DNA of 42,199 nt, taken from contig CAZYXZ010000021.1 in NCBI GenBank assembly GCA_964651395.1, forward strand, positions 1-42,199, in the 5' to 3' direction. Under the pieces are notes generated by a model that saw only the letters and a list, made by a program, of their open reading frames with translations, did no database searches and was not told where the DNA came from. Both the position numbers and the translations under genes were made by a program. This DNA comes from CAZYXZ01 sp964651395. Lineage in GTDB: Bacteria > Actinomycetota > Actinomycetes > BP-191. This document shows positions 32,661-40,223 of this stretch, piece by piece (the first letter of the stretch is position 1; every line of letters starts with the position of its first letter).

Positions 32661-33442
32661 GTTCCCAGGTGGGCGAGGAGCGCATTCGTGACTTCGGTCC
32701 AGCCTGACGTGTAGCTGTGCTCGGCTTCGGGGCCGATGTCGCCGAAGGCCTTGTGGGTCATCGACAGCACCGTCTCGTCGCCGGCTGCCTCGACCAGGTA
32801 GGTCACCGTGCCGGCGACCGGTCCGGTCATCCCCATGTTCGCGCGCAGCGACAGCTGCTTGCCCGGGTCGATGCCGTACACCGTGCCGTAGATCATCCCG
32901 CCGCCGTTGCCCCAGTCCTCGAAGAAGTGCCCGCCCAGGTGCGCCTCCAGGACGACGGTGCTCTCGTCGTGGAAGCGGTGCGGCCACCAGGCGCCGATGT
33001 CGAGCAGGGCTTCCCAGACCTTCTCGGGCGGCGCGGCGACGCGGGTCTCGGCGGCGATGTCCAGCGCTCCCGTAAGCACGGTGCGCATGGCGTCGTCGAG
33101 AACGGGACTGTCAGTGGTGCTCATGCTTCCTCCGGATGACTCGGCGGCGGCCTTGAGCCGCAGCACGGTGTCCGCACTCGCCTCGGCGTACGGCCGCATC
33201 CAGCGGTCGTACGCCTGACGGAGGGGGACGGGGTTGAGGTGGTTCCAGCGTTCGCGGCCCTTCCGCCGTACGACGACCAGGCCGGCTTCCTCGAGGACGT
33301 CGAGGTGCTTCATGACGCCGTACCGGCTCATCGCCGCGCCCAGGCACAGGTCGCCGGTGGTCCGCGGGCGGTCGCGCAGCCGGTCGAGGAGTGCGCGCCG
33401 CGTGGGGTCGGCCAGCGCCTTCCAGACCGCCTCGTGCGACAT
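32657..33442 (-). CDS. ArsR-type regulator fused to an SRPBCC (AHSA1-like) domain
   Basis: One 261-aa frame. Residues 1-95 are an ArsR winged helix (WKALADPTRRALLDRL, MSRYGVMKHLDVLEEAGLV, RRKGRERWNHLN). Residues about 120-261 are a START-like SRPBCC domain (IAAETRVAAPPEKVWEAL, GGHFFEDWGNGGGMIYGTV, and WTEVTNALLAHL). The ArsR part has no ArsR-type metal-binding CxC motif. The fused domain could bind a hydrophobic ligand and control DNA binding; this is an inference. Usually the two domains are separate neighbouring genes. There is no ribosome site; the mRNA is probably leaderless from the ATG at 33442. A perfect dyad overlaps that start. Confidence 0.85.
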   Translation of the reverse strand: MSHEAVWKALADPTRRALLDRLRDRPRTTGDLCLGAAMSRYGVMKHLDVLEEAGLVVVRRKGRERWNHLNPVPLRQAYDRWMRPYAEASADTVLRLKAAAESSGGSMSTTDSPVLDDAMRTVLTGALDIAAETRVAAPPEKVWEALLDIGAWWPHRFHDESTVVLEAHLGGHFFEDWGNGGGMIYGTVYGIDPGKQLSLRANMGMTGPVAGTVTYLVEAAGDETVLSMTHKAFGDIGPEAEHSYTSGWTEVTNALLAHLGT

Positions 33443-33460
33443 GTGACCATCCAGTCACAT
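33441..33460. promoter_or_regulatory. Dyad operator ATGTGAC-N6-GTCACAT
   Basis: Perfect 7-bp arms separated by 6 bp cover the start codon and the expected -10 of the ArsR-SRPBCC gene. On the minus strand, -35 TTGACG (33472-33477), a 17-bp spacer and CTGGAT (33449-33454) place the transcription start on the ATG at 33442. Binding here would block the gene's own transcription. The arms contain TGTGAC, the same half-site as in the MerR-type operator at 7580-7603. Confidence 0.6.
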
Positions 33461-33504
33461 AACTGTGCGGGCGTCAAGTCGGGCGGCTGACACAATCACC
33501 GCCC

Positions 33505-34479
33505 ATGAGGTTGTTCGTGACCGGCGGAGCCGGGTTCATCGGGTCGCACTACGTCCGCACCCTGCTCGCCGAGCGGGACGACGTCGAGGTGACCGTCTTC
33601 GACAAGCTCACGTACGCCGGCAACCTGGCCAACCTCGAGCCGGTCGCGGACAGCCCGCGCTACGGCTTCGTCCAGGGCGACATCGTCGACGGCAAGCTGC
33701 TCGACGAGGTGCTGCCCGGCCACGACGCGGTGGTCAACTTCGCGGCCGAGACGCACGTCGACCGCTCGATCCACGGCGGCGCCGACTTCGTCATCACGAA
33801 CGTGCTGGGCGCGCAGACGCTCTTCGACGCCTGCCTGCGCAACGAGATCCCGCGCGTGGTCCACGTGTCGACCGACGAGGTCTACGGCTCGATCGACGTC
33901 GGGTCGTTCCGCGAGACCGACGCGCTGATGCCGAACTCGCCGTACTCCGCGGCGAAGGCGGGTGGTGACCTGCTCGCGCGGGCGTACTTCGTGACCCACG
34001 GGCTGAACATCTCGGTGACCCGCTGCACGAACAACTACGGGCCGTACCAGTTCCCGGAGAAGGTCATCCCGCTGTTCGTCACCAACCTCCTCGACGGCCG
34101 CAAGGTCCCGCTGTACGGCGACGGCCTCAACGTCCGCGACTGGCTGCACGTCGACGACCACTGCCGAGGCATCCAGGTCGTCCTCGACCACGGCGTGCCG
34201 GGCGAGATCTACAACATCGGCGGCGGCCACGAGCTGTCCAACAAGGAACTCACCGAGGCGCTGCTCGACGCCTGCGGCGCCGACTGGTCGATGGTCGACT
34301 ACGTCGACGACCGGCTCGGCCACGACCGGCGCTACTCGATCGACGGTTCGAAGATCGAGCCGCTCGGCTACTCGCCGCGCGTCGACTTCCGCGACGGCCT
34401 GGCCGAGACGGTGCAGTGGTATCGCGACCATCGCGACTGGTGGGAGCCGCTCAAGGCCAAGGCCGCCATCACGCGATGA
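33505..34479 (+). CDS. rmlB: dTDP-glucose 4,6-dehydratase
   Basis: The 324-aa extended SDR enzyme converts dTDP-glucose to dTDP-4-keto-6-deoxyglucose. Seen: NAD motif TGGAGFIGSHY (about 6-16), FDKLTYAGNLANL, AAETHVDRSI, the STDEVYG catalytic Asp-Glu, YSAAKAGGDLL (YxxxK), and RCTNNYGPYQFPEK. Length is typical. The ATG follows a CACAAT hexamer (33491-33496) at 8 nt without a ribosome site, so a near-leaderless mRNA is likely. It is followed by rmlD 13 bp downstream. Confidence 0.95.
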   Translation: MRLFVTGGAGFIGSHYVRTLLAERDDVEVTVFDKLTYAGNLANLEPVADSPRYGFVQGDIVDGKLLDEVLPGHDAVVNFAAETHVDRSIHGGADFVITNVLGAQTLFDACLRNEIPRVVHVSTDEVYGSIDVGSFRETDALMPNSPYSAAKAGGDLLARAYFVTHGLNISVTRCTNNYGPYQFPEKVIPLFVTNLLDGRKVPLYGDGLNVRDWLHVDDHCRGIQVVLDHGVPGEIYNIGGGHELSNKELTEALLDACGADWSMVDYVDDRLGHDRRYSIDGSKIEPLGYSPRVDFRDGLAETVQWYRDHRDWWEPLKAKAAITR

Positions 34480-34492
34480 CTCTGCCAGCTCA

Positions 34493-35347
34493 ATGACGGT
34501 GCTTGTCCTCGGTGCCGGCGGGCAGCTCGGCACCGACCTGCTCGCCGTGCTCGGCGAGAACGCGCACGGCCTCACACGCAGCGAGCTCGACGTCGGCGAT
34601 GCGGCCGCGGTCCTGTCAGCGATCCGTGAGGCGCGACCCGAGGTCGTCTACAACGCCGCCGCATGGACCGACGTCGACGGTGCCGAGACCGACGAGGGCG
34701 GCGCGACCCGGATCAACGCCGAGGCGCCCGGGCACATCGCGCGCGCGTGCGGTGAGGTCGGCGCGACACTCGTGCACGTCTCGACCGACTACGTCTTCGC
34801 CGGCGACGCGACGACGCCGTACGACGTCGACACGCCTCCGGCACCGCGATCCGCATACGGGCGCACCAAGCTGGCCGGCGAGGGGGCGGTGCGCGCCACG
34901 CTGCCGCAGCACTACGTCGTCCGCACGGCGTGGGTCTACGGCTGCACGGGTGCGAACTTCGTCAAGACGATGGCGCGCCTGGAGAAAGAGCGCGAGACGC
35001 TCACGGTGGTCGACGACCAGCGTGGCGCGCCGACCTGGTCGCGGCACCTGGCGCACGGTCTGGTGGCGCTGGCCGGCAGCGGCGCGCCCTTCGGGACCTA
35101 CCACCTCACCGGCAGCGGTGAGACGACGTGGCACGGCTTCGCGCGGGCCATCTTCGAAGAGCTCGGGGCGGACCCTGCGCGTGTCCTGCCGTGCACCACA
35201 GCCGACTTCCCGCGGCCGGCGCCGCGCCCGGCGTACTCGGTGCTCTCCGACCGTGCCTGGCGCGACGTCGGCTTCCCGCCGATGGCGCACTGGCGCGAAG
35301 CGCTGGCCGACGCCTTCGCAGAATGCGGCGACGCCCTCCGCGGCTAG
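34493..35347 (+). CDS. rmlD: dTDP-4-dehydrorhamnose reductase
   Basis: The 284-aa SDR-fold enzyme catalyses the last step to dTDP-L-rhamnose. Motifs: VLVLGAGGQLGTDLL (about 3-17), AAAWTDVDGAE (about 59-69), HVSTDYVFAG, YGRTKLAGE (YxxxK) and RTAWVYG. Its substrate needs the 3,5-epimerase RmlC, which is not encoded in this window and must lie elsewhere. Same transcript as rmlB. The stop codon is interlocked with that of the convergent SHOCT-domain gene in CTAG at 35344-35347. Confidence 0.93.
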   Translation: MTVLVLGAGGQLGTDLLAVLGENAHGLTRSELDVGDAAAVLSAIREARPEVVYNAAAWTDVDGAETDEGGATRINAEAPGHIARACGEVGATLVHVSTDYVFAGDATTPYDVDTPPAPRSAYGRTKLAGEGAVRATLPQHYVVRTAWVYGCTGANFVKTMARLEKERETLTVVDDQRGAPTWSRHLAHGLVALAGSGAPFGTYHLTGSGETTWHGFARAIFEELGADPARVLPCTTADFPRPAPRPAYSVLSDRAWRDVGFPPMAHWREALADAFAECGDALRG

Positions 35348-35655
35348 AGGTCGTCGAGGATGCGCTTCTTCTGCGCCCTGTACTCGGCGGCGGTCACCAG
35401 CCCCTTGGCCTGCAGGGCATCGAGCTGCGACAGCCGCTCCTCGACCGTCCGGTGCCCGCGATCACCGCTCAGCCTGTCGCCGAGGTAGGCCGCAGCGGGT
35501 CCCGCTTCACCGCCGAAGAGCGCGAGCGCGTTGGCGTCATGCGGGTCGGCGCCGCCACGTTCCGCCATGCCGCGCACGGTCAGGTAGCGGAACAGGCCGA
35601 TGCCGAGGACTGCGGCGAACCACAACCCGAACAGCAGCTTCGCCTCGGACGGCAC
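35344..35655 (-). CDS. Small membrane protein with C-terminal SHOCT domain
   Basis: The 103-aa protein has one N-terminal helix (KLLFGLWFAAVLGIGLFRYL, about 6-25), a hydrophilic middle, and a C-terminal SHOCT motif (LDALQAKGLVTAAEYRAQKK, about 77-97). SHOCT segments are short oligomerisation or binding modules at protein ends; no enzymatic function is implied. GTG start at 35655, with GGGGAGG about 10 nt upstream. It lies between the rhamnose genes and a glycosyltransferase but is convergent with the former, so a functional link is not established. The 50 bp to the next gene contain nothing recognisable. Confidence 0.75.
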   Translation of the reverse strand: MPSEAKLLFGLWFAAVLGIGLFRYLTVRGMAERGGADPHDANALALFGGEAGPAAAYLGDRLSGDRGHRTVEERLSQLDALQAKGLVTAAEYRAQKKRILDDL

Positions 35656-35705
35656 CGGCTGGTCGCCTCCCCCCGCTCAGACCGGCAGTCAGCGTCGCAC
35701 GGCTG

Positions 35706-36785
35706 CTAGCGGGTGGCCAGCCGGTACGCCGACCTCGTGAGCTCGGCGGCCCGTGCCCAGGTGAACGTCGCGGCGTGGGCTCGGCGAGCGCTGTCGTCGC
35801 CCGGCGAGTCGAGGGTCGCGGCGAGAGCGGCGGCCAGCGCGTCGACGTCGCCCACCGGCACGTAGCGCGCGTGGCCGGTGAGCACCTCGTGCAGCACCGG
35901 GATGTCGCTGACGACGACGGGCGTGCCGCAGGCGAGCGCCTCGAGCGGGGGGAGGCCGAAGCCCTCGTAACGCGACGGGTAGGCGAGCACGGCGGCGCCG
36001 GCCACGGCCGTGCGCAGGTCGCCGTCGGGCAGGAAGCCGGTCAGCACGACGGCGGACGCGGGCAGCGCGCTCGCGTCCAGCACGGGTCCCCAGCCCGGCG
36101 GTCCGACCAGCACGAGCGGCGGCGTGTCGGGGTCGTCGGCATGCAGCGCCGCCATCGCCGCGACCAGGTCGGTGAGGTTCTTGCGCGGCTCGAGGTTTCC
36201 GACGGCGAGGACGTAGCGCTCCGGCAGGCCGCGTTCGGCCAGCCACCCGGCGTCCGGTGGTGCCGTCGCGAGCCACTCCGGCGAGATGCCGTGCGGCGTC
36301 ACGACGACGCGTGCGGACTCGATGCCGTACGCGTCGAGCACCTCGTCGGCGACCGCGCGGCTCGGCGTGCAGACCACCGCGCCACGGCCGAGCGCGCGCG
36401 GGACCAGCTGCCGGTAACGCAGGCTTGCGGCGGTCACTGCGTCGGCGTGCCGGAGGTACGACAGGTCGTGGATCGTGACGACGCTGCCCGCGTGGCGGGT
36501 CGGTGGGGCGACGAAGTTCGTGCCGTGGAACACGTCGACGTCGCCGCTGAGCCACTCGACCGGCGGCAGCGTCGTGCGCTGCCAGCCGGCTTGCAGCAGC
36601 CGGGCCGGCGCGCGCCGGCCGCGTGGCAACGAGGGCAGCCCGTCGAGGCCGCGCCACGTGAAGGGCGTGAGGACGAGCTCCGGCGGGTCGTCGAGCAACG
36701 GCAGCGCGCCGACCAGTCCCTCGACGTACCGGCCGACTCCGGTCCGGTGGCCCAGCAGCGGTGTCGCGTCGAGGCCGACCCTCAT
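35706..36785 (-). CDS. Glycosyltransferase family 4 (GT-B)
   Basis: The 359-aa enzyme has an N-terminal acceptor domain (GLDATPLLGHRTGVGRYVEG, FHGTNFVAP, TIHDLSY) and a C-terminal nucleotide-sugar domain with VGNLEPRKNLTDLV (about 195) and the GT4 signature YPSRYEGFGLPPLEALACG (about 277-295; the E-x7-E pair is present). It would add a sugar to a lipid-linked glycan on the cytoplasmic face. The ATG at 36785 was preferred to the ATG at 36797 because TATGTT lies 7 nt upstream and homologous sequence begins there. It is divergent from the ABC exporter genes. Confidence 0.88.
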   Translation of the reverse strand: MRVGLDATPLLGHRTGVGRYVEGLVGALPLLDDPPELVLTPFTWRGLDGLPSLPRGRRAPARLLQAGWQRTTLPPVEWLSGDVDVFHGTNFVAPPTRHAGSVVTIHDLSYLRHADAVTAASLRYRQLVPRALGRGAVVCTPSRAVADEVLDAYGIESARVVVTPHGISPEWLATAPPDAGWLAERGLPERYVLAVGNLEPRKNLTDLVAAMAALHADDPDTPPLVLVGPPGWGPVLDASALPASAVVLTGFLPDGDLRTAVAGAAVLAYPSRYEGFGLPPLEALACGTPVVVSDIPVLHEVLTGHARYVPVGDVDALAAALAATLDSPGDDSARRAHAATFTWARAAELTRSAYRLATR

Positions 36786-36791
36786 GTTCTC

Positions 36792-36798
36792 TAACATA
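36792..36798. promoter_or_regulatory. Shared divergent -10 core TAACATA (GT4 / ABC exporter)
   Basis: TAACATA gives TAACAT on the plus strand (36792-36797), 8 nt before the exporter ATG at 36806, and TATGTT on the minus strand (36793-36798), 7 nt before the glycosyltransferase ATG at 36785. The geometry matches the accD5/birA core at 13380-13386. No ribosome site can be placed on the minus-strand side. Confidence 0.6.
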
Positions 36799-36805
36799 GG
36801 CGGTG

Positions 36806-37630
36806 ATGACCTCCCTGGCTGAGCTCGCCGAGTCGCGCGAGCTCCTGAGCAACCTCACGCTGCGCGAGCTGCGGGGGCGCTACAAGCGATCGACGCTGGG
36901 CTGGGCGTGGTCGATGGTGAACCCGCTCGCGACGCTGGCCATCTTCACGGTCGTCTTCAACGTCATCCTCAACGTCGAGGCACCGGTCGGTGACCCGAGC
37001 GACCTGGGCAACTTCGCGCTGTTCCTCGCGTGCGCGCTCCTGCCCTGGACGTTCCTCGCCAACGGGATGACCGGGTCGATCACGTCGCTGATCAGTAACG
37101 CGAACCTCGTGAAGAAGGTCTACTTCCCGCGCGAGGTGCTGGTGGTCTCGACCGTGCTGGCCGGTGACATGACGCTGCTCATCGAGCTCGGCGTGCTGGT
37201 CGTCCTGGTGCTCGCGTTCGGCGCCTTCGTGGTCCCCTGGCTGCCACTCGTCCTGCTGCTGGTCGTGATCCAGACGCTGTTCGTCGTAGGCGTGTCGCTG
37301 GCGCTGTCGGTGCTCAACGTGTACTTCCGGGACGTGCAGCACTTCGTCGGGATCCTGCTGCAGCTGTGGTTCTACGCCACGCCGATCGTCTACCCGCCGT
37401 ACCTGATCCCTTTGCGCGGCGAGGTGTTCGGCAACGACATCCCGGTTCGCCCGCTCTACGAGCTCAACCCGATGGCCGCCTTCGCCCGCTGCTACCGCAG
37501 CGTCCTCTACGACCTGCGCTTCCCGCCGCTGCACTCCCTGCTCTACGTCACCGTGGTGTCGCTGGTCACCCTCGCGGCCGGCTACGCCGTGTTCCGCCGC
37601 TTCGAGCCCCGGCTCGCGGAGGAGCTGTGA
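36806..37630 (+). CDS. wzm: ABC-2 type polysaccharide export permease (Wzm-like)
   Basis: The 274-aa integral membrane protein has about six helices and the ABC-2 exporter N-terminus LTLRELRGRYKRSTLGWAWS (about 17-36), an amphipathic interface helix typical of O-antigen/teichoic acid permeases (Wzm, TagG, RfbD). Later segments VYFRDVQHFVGILLQLWFYA and YELNPMAAF are also characteristic. With the ATPase encoded next it would flip an undecaprenyl-linked glycan to the outside. An in-frame GTG at 36803 is an alternative start. The stop overlaps the ATPase GTG by 4 bp. Confidence 0.9.
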   Translation: MTSLAELAESRELLSNLTLRELRGRYKRSTLGWAWSMVNPLATLAIFTVVFNVILNVEAPVGDPSDLGNFALFLACALLPWTFLANGMTGSITSLISNANLVKKVYFPREVLVVSTVLAGDMTLLIELGVLVVLVLAFGAFVVPWLPLVLLLVVIQTLFVVGVSLALSVLNVYFRDVQHFVGILLQLWFYATPIVYPPYLIPLRGEVFGNDIPVRPLYELNPMAAFARCYRSVLYDLRFPPLHSLLYVTVVSLVTLAAGYAVFRRFEPRLAEEL

Positions 37631-38823
37631 GTGAGAGCGCGATCGTCGTCGAGGACGTGTCCAAGCGGTTCCGGCTCTACCACGAGCGCAACAACTCCCT
37701 GAAGATCGCGCTCCTGCGGCGCAACCGCGCGACCTACGAGGAGCTCTGGGCGCTGCGCGACGTCTCGTTCGAGGTGCCGGCCGGCTCGACGTTCGGGCTG
37801 ATCGGTCACAACGGGTCGGGCAAGAGCACGCTGCTCAAGTGCATGGCGCGGATCCTGCGCCCGGACGCCGGCCGCATCGCCGTGGCCGGCCGCGTCTCGG
37901 CACTTCTGGAGCTCGGCGCCGGCTTCCACCCGGAGCTGTCCGGCCGGGACAACGTCTACCTCAACGGCTCCATCCTCGGCCTGTCGAAGAAGCAGCTCGA
38001 CGCGCGCTTCGACGAGATCGTCGGCTTCGCCGGTCTCGAGGACCGGATCGACACACCCGTGAAGAACTACTCCTCCGGCATGTACGTGCGGCTCGGCTTC
38101 TCGGTCGCCATCAACGTCGACCCGGACGTACTCCTCATCGACGAGGTGCTGGCGGTCGGCGACGAGCAGTTCCAGCGCCGGTGCCAGGAGAAATTCGCCG
38201 ACCTCAAGGGCCAGGGCAAGACCATCGTCATCGTGTCCCATGCACTCGGCTCGGTCCGGACGATGTGCGACCAGGCGGCCTGGCTCGACCATGGCGTCAT
38301 CAAGGAGATCGGCCCACCGGGACGGCTGATCGACACGTACGTCGACGAGAGCCACGTCGAGCGGGTCGTCGTCGAGGACGCCGGCACGCGCTGGGGCAGC
38401 GGCGAGGGCCGGATCGAGCGGATCGAGCTGCTCACGGGAGCCGGGCGCTCGCGCACGCGGGTCCGGATGGGGGAGCCGGCCGTGCTGCGCTTCCACTACG
38501 TGATGGACCAGCCGCTGCCGAAGCCGGTGTTCGGCTTCGGGCTGCACCGCATCGACGGCGTGCATGCGACCGGGCTGAACTCGCGCGAGTCGTTCGTGCC
38601 CGACGTCCTCGAGGGCAGCGGCCACGTCGACTTCGCGATCGAGTCGATGCCCCTGCTCCCTGGGACGTACGACGTAACGGCCTCGCTGATGGACCACGCC
38701 AACCTGCACACGTGGGACTTCCGCAACCACGCGTTCCGCTTCGACGTCGAGCCAGGGTCGCCGCGCGAGTGCGAGGGCGTCGCGGTCATCCCTGGCACGT
38801 GGACGCTCGCGGCAGATGACTGA
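37627..38823 (+). CDS. wzt: ABC polysaccharide export ATPase with C-terminal sugar-binding domain (Wzt-like)
   Basis: The 398-aa protein has Walker A GHNGSGKST (about 60), the switch/lid segment ALLELGAGFHPELSGRDN, signature NYSSGM (about 148; YSSGM rather than LSGGQ, usual for Wzt), and Walker B VLLIDEVLAVGDEQF. Residues about 255-398 form a beta-sandwich-like domain (RIERIELLTGAGR, FHYVMDQPLPKPVFGFGLHR, PGTYDVTASL) like the Wzt C-terminal domain that recognises the non-reducing end of the exported glycan. The GTG at 37627 overlaps the permease stop (GTGA). Its 3' end overlaps the next glycosyltransferase gene by 8 bp. Confidence 0.92.
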   Translation: MSESAIVVEDVSKRFRLYHERNNSLKIALLRRNRATYEELWALRDVSFEVPAGSTFGLIGHNGSGKSTLLKCMARILRPDAGRIAVAGRVSALLELGAGFHPELSGRDNVYLNGSILGLSKKQLDARFDEIVGFAGLEDRIDTPVKNYSSGMYVRLGFSVAINVDPDVLLIDEVLAVGDEQFQRRCQEKFADLKGQGKTIVIVSHALGSVRTMCDQAAWLDHGVIKEIGPPGRLIDTYVDESHVERVVVEDAGTRWGSGEGRIERIELLTGAGRSRTRVRMGEPAVLRFHYVMDQPLPKPVFGFGLHRIDGVHATGLNSRESFVPDVLEGSGHVDFAIESMPLLPGTYDVTASLMDHANLHTWDFRNHAFRFDVEPGSPRECEGVAVIPGTWTLAADD

Positions 38824-40213
38824 CGCAAAGACCGGCCCCGGGGCCGCGAAGATCGTGGTCGCGACCGCGGACACGCTGTCGGCGAAGATGGCCGGCCCAG
38901 CCATCCGCGCGTGGCAGATCGCGGCGCATCTCGCGACCGAGCACGACGTACGGCTGGTCACCACCTCGACCTGCGACGTGAGCGGCGACGGCTTCGTCGC
39001 CTCCGCGGCCGGCGCCGGCGATCTTGCGGAGCATGCGGCGTGGTGTGAGGTCGTCGTGGCCCAGGGCAACGTCCTGCACGAGCACCCGGTGCTGGCCGGC
39101 CCTGGGCACGTGGTCGTGGCCGACATGTACGACCCCGCCCACCTCGAGCAGCTCGAGCAGGCGAAGGACAAAGGCGACCTGCGCCCGCATGTCGTGCACG
39201 CCTCCCGGGCGATCATCAACGGCCAGCTGCTGCGCGGAGACTTCCTGCTCTGCGCGAGTGAGCGGCAGCGCGACTTCTGGCTCGGCGCCCTTGCGTCGCT
39301 CGGCCGGGTGAACACCGCGGTGTACGACGCCGACCCCTCGTTGCGCTCCCTCGTGGACACGGTGCCGTTCGGCCTGCCCGGCGAGCCGCCGCGGCGCACC
39401 CGGGCCGCGGTGAAGGGCGTGCTGCCCGGCATCGGCGCCGGCGACGAGCTGCTGCTCTGGGGCGGCGGGGTCTACAACTGGTTCGACCCGCTCACGCTGA
39501 TCCGCGCCGTCGACTGGCTGCGCTCGGACCGGCCCGCGGTGCGCCTGCTCTTCCTCGGCATGCGCCACCCGAACCCCAAAGTGCCGGAGATGGGCATGGC
39601 GTCCGCGGCGCGGGCGTTGTCAGCCGACCTCGGCCTCACCGGGACGCACGTGTTCTTCAACGAGGAGTGGGTCGACTACGCCGACCGGCAGAACTACCTG
39701 CTCGATGCCGACGTCGGGGTCAGCACTCATCTCGACCACGTGGAGACCCAGCTCTCGTTCCGCACGCGCGTGCTCGACTACCTGTGGGCCGGCCTGCCGG
39801 TCGTGACTACGGCCGGCGACGCGCTCGCGGACCTCGTGTCGGCACGCGGCCTCGGCGTCGCCGTACCGGCCGGGGACGTCGACGCGCTCGCTGCGGCGCT
39901 GGGCCGGGTCCTGGGCGACGTCGCGTTCCGTGACGAATGCCGCGCCAACGTCGCGGCGCTGGCGCCCGAGTTCGCCTGGCCGGTCGTGCTCGCGCCGCTG
40001 CTCGCGTTCTGCCGCGCGCCCCGGCGCGCGCCGGACCTCGTCGCGGCGGGGGTGGCGCGCACCATCGGCGGCGACGTCGCCCGCGTACCGCGCAACCCGA
40101 CGTCGGCGAAGACGGACGCGAGCCTGGCCCGGAGCTACCTGCAGGAGGGTGGCGCGGGGCTGCTGCTCCGCAAGATCGGCAGCCGCCTGGCGAACCGCGC
40201 TCGCGGTCGCTAG
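38816..40213 (+). CDS. Glycosyltransferase (GT4-like)
   Basis: The 465-aa GT-B protein has N-terminal VVATADTLSAKMAGPAIRAW (about 14-33), a loop found in group 1 transferases; a mid-region GGGVYNWFDPLTLIRAVDWL (about 217-236); and the C-terminal donor region FNEEWVDYADRQNYLLDADV and LSFRTRVLDYLWAGLPVVTT (about 305-326). The GT4 E-x7-E pair is not obvious, so a divergent relative is likely. The last 40 residues are basic. The start overlaps the ATPase gene by 8 bp, so it belongs to the exporter operon and probably builds the exported glycan. Confidence 0.8.
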   Translation: MTDAKTGPGAAKIVVATADTLSAKMAGPAIRAWQIAAHLATEHDVRLVTTSTCDVSGDGFVASAAGAGDLAEHAAWCEVVVAQGNVLHEHPVLAGPGHVVVADMYDPAHLEQLEQAKDKGDLRPHVVHASRAIINGQLLRGDFLLCASERQRDFWLGALASLGRVNTAVYDADPSLRSLVDTVPFGLPGEPPRRTRAAVKGVLPGIGAGDELLLWGGGVYNWFDPLTLIRAVDWLRSDRPAVRLLFLGMRHPNPKVPEMGMASAARALSADLGLTGTHVFFNEEWVDYADRQNYLLDADVGVSTHLDHVETQLSFRTRVLDYLWAGLPVVTTAGDALADLVSARGLGVAVPAGDVDALAAALGRVLGDVAFRDECRANVAALAPEFAWPVVLAPLLAFCRAPRRAPDLVAAGVARTIGGDVARVPRNPTSAKTDASLARSYLQEGGAGLLLRKIGSRLANRARGR

Positions 40214-40223
40214 AGCTGCGCGC

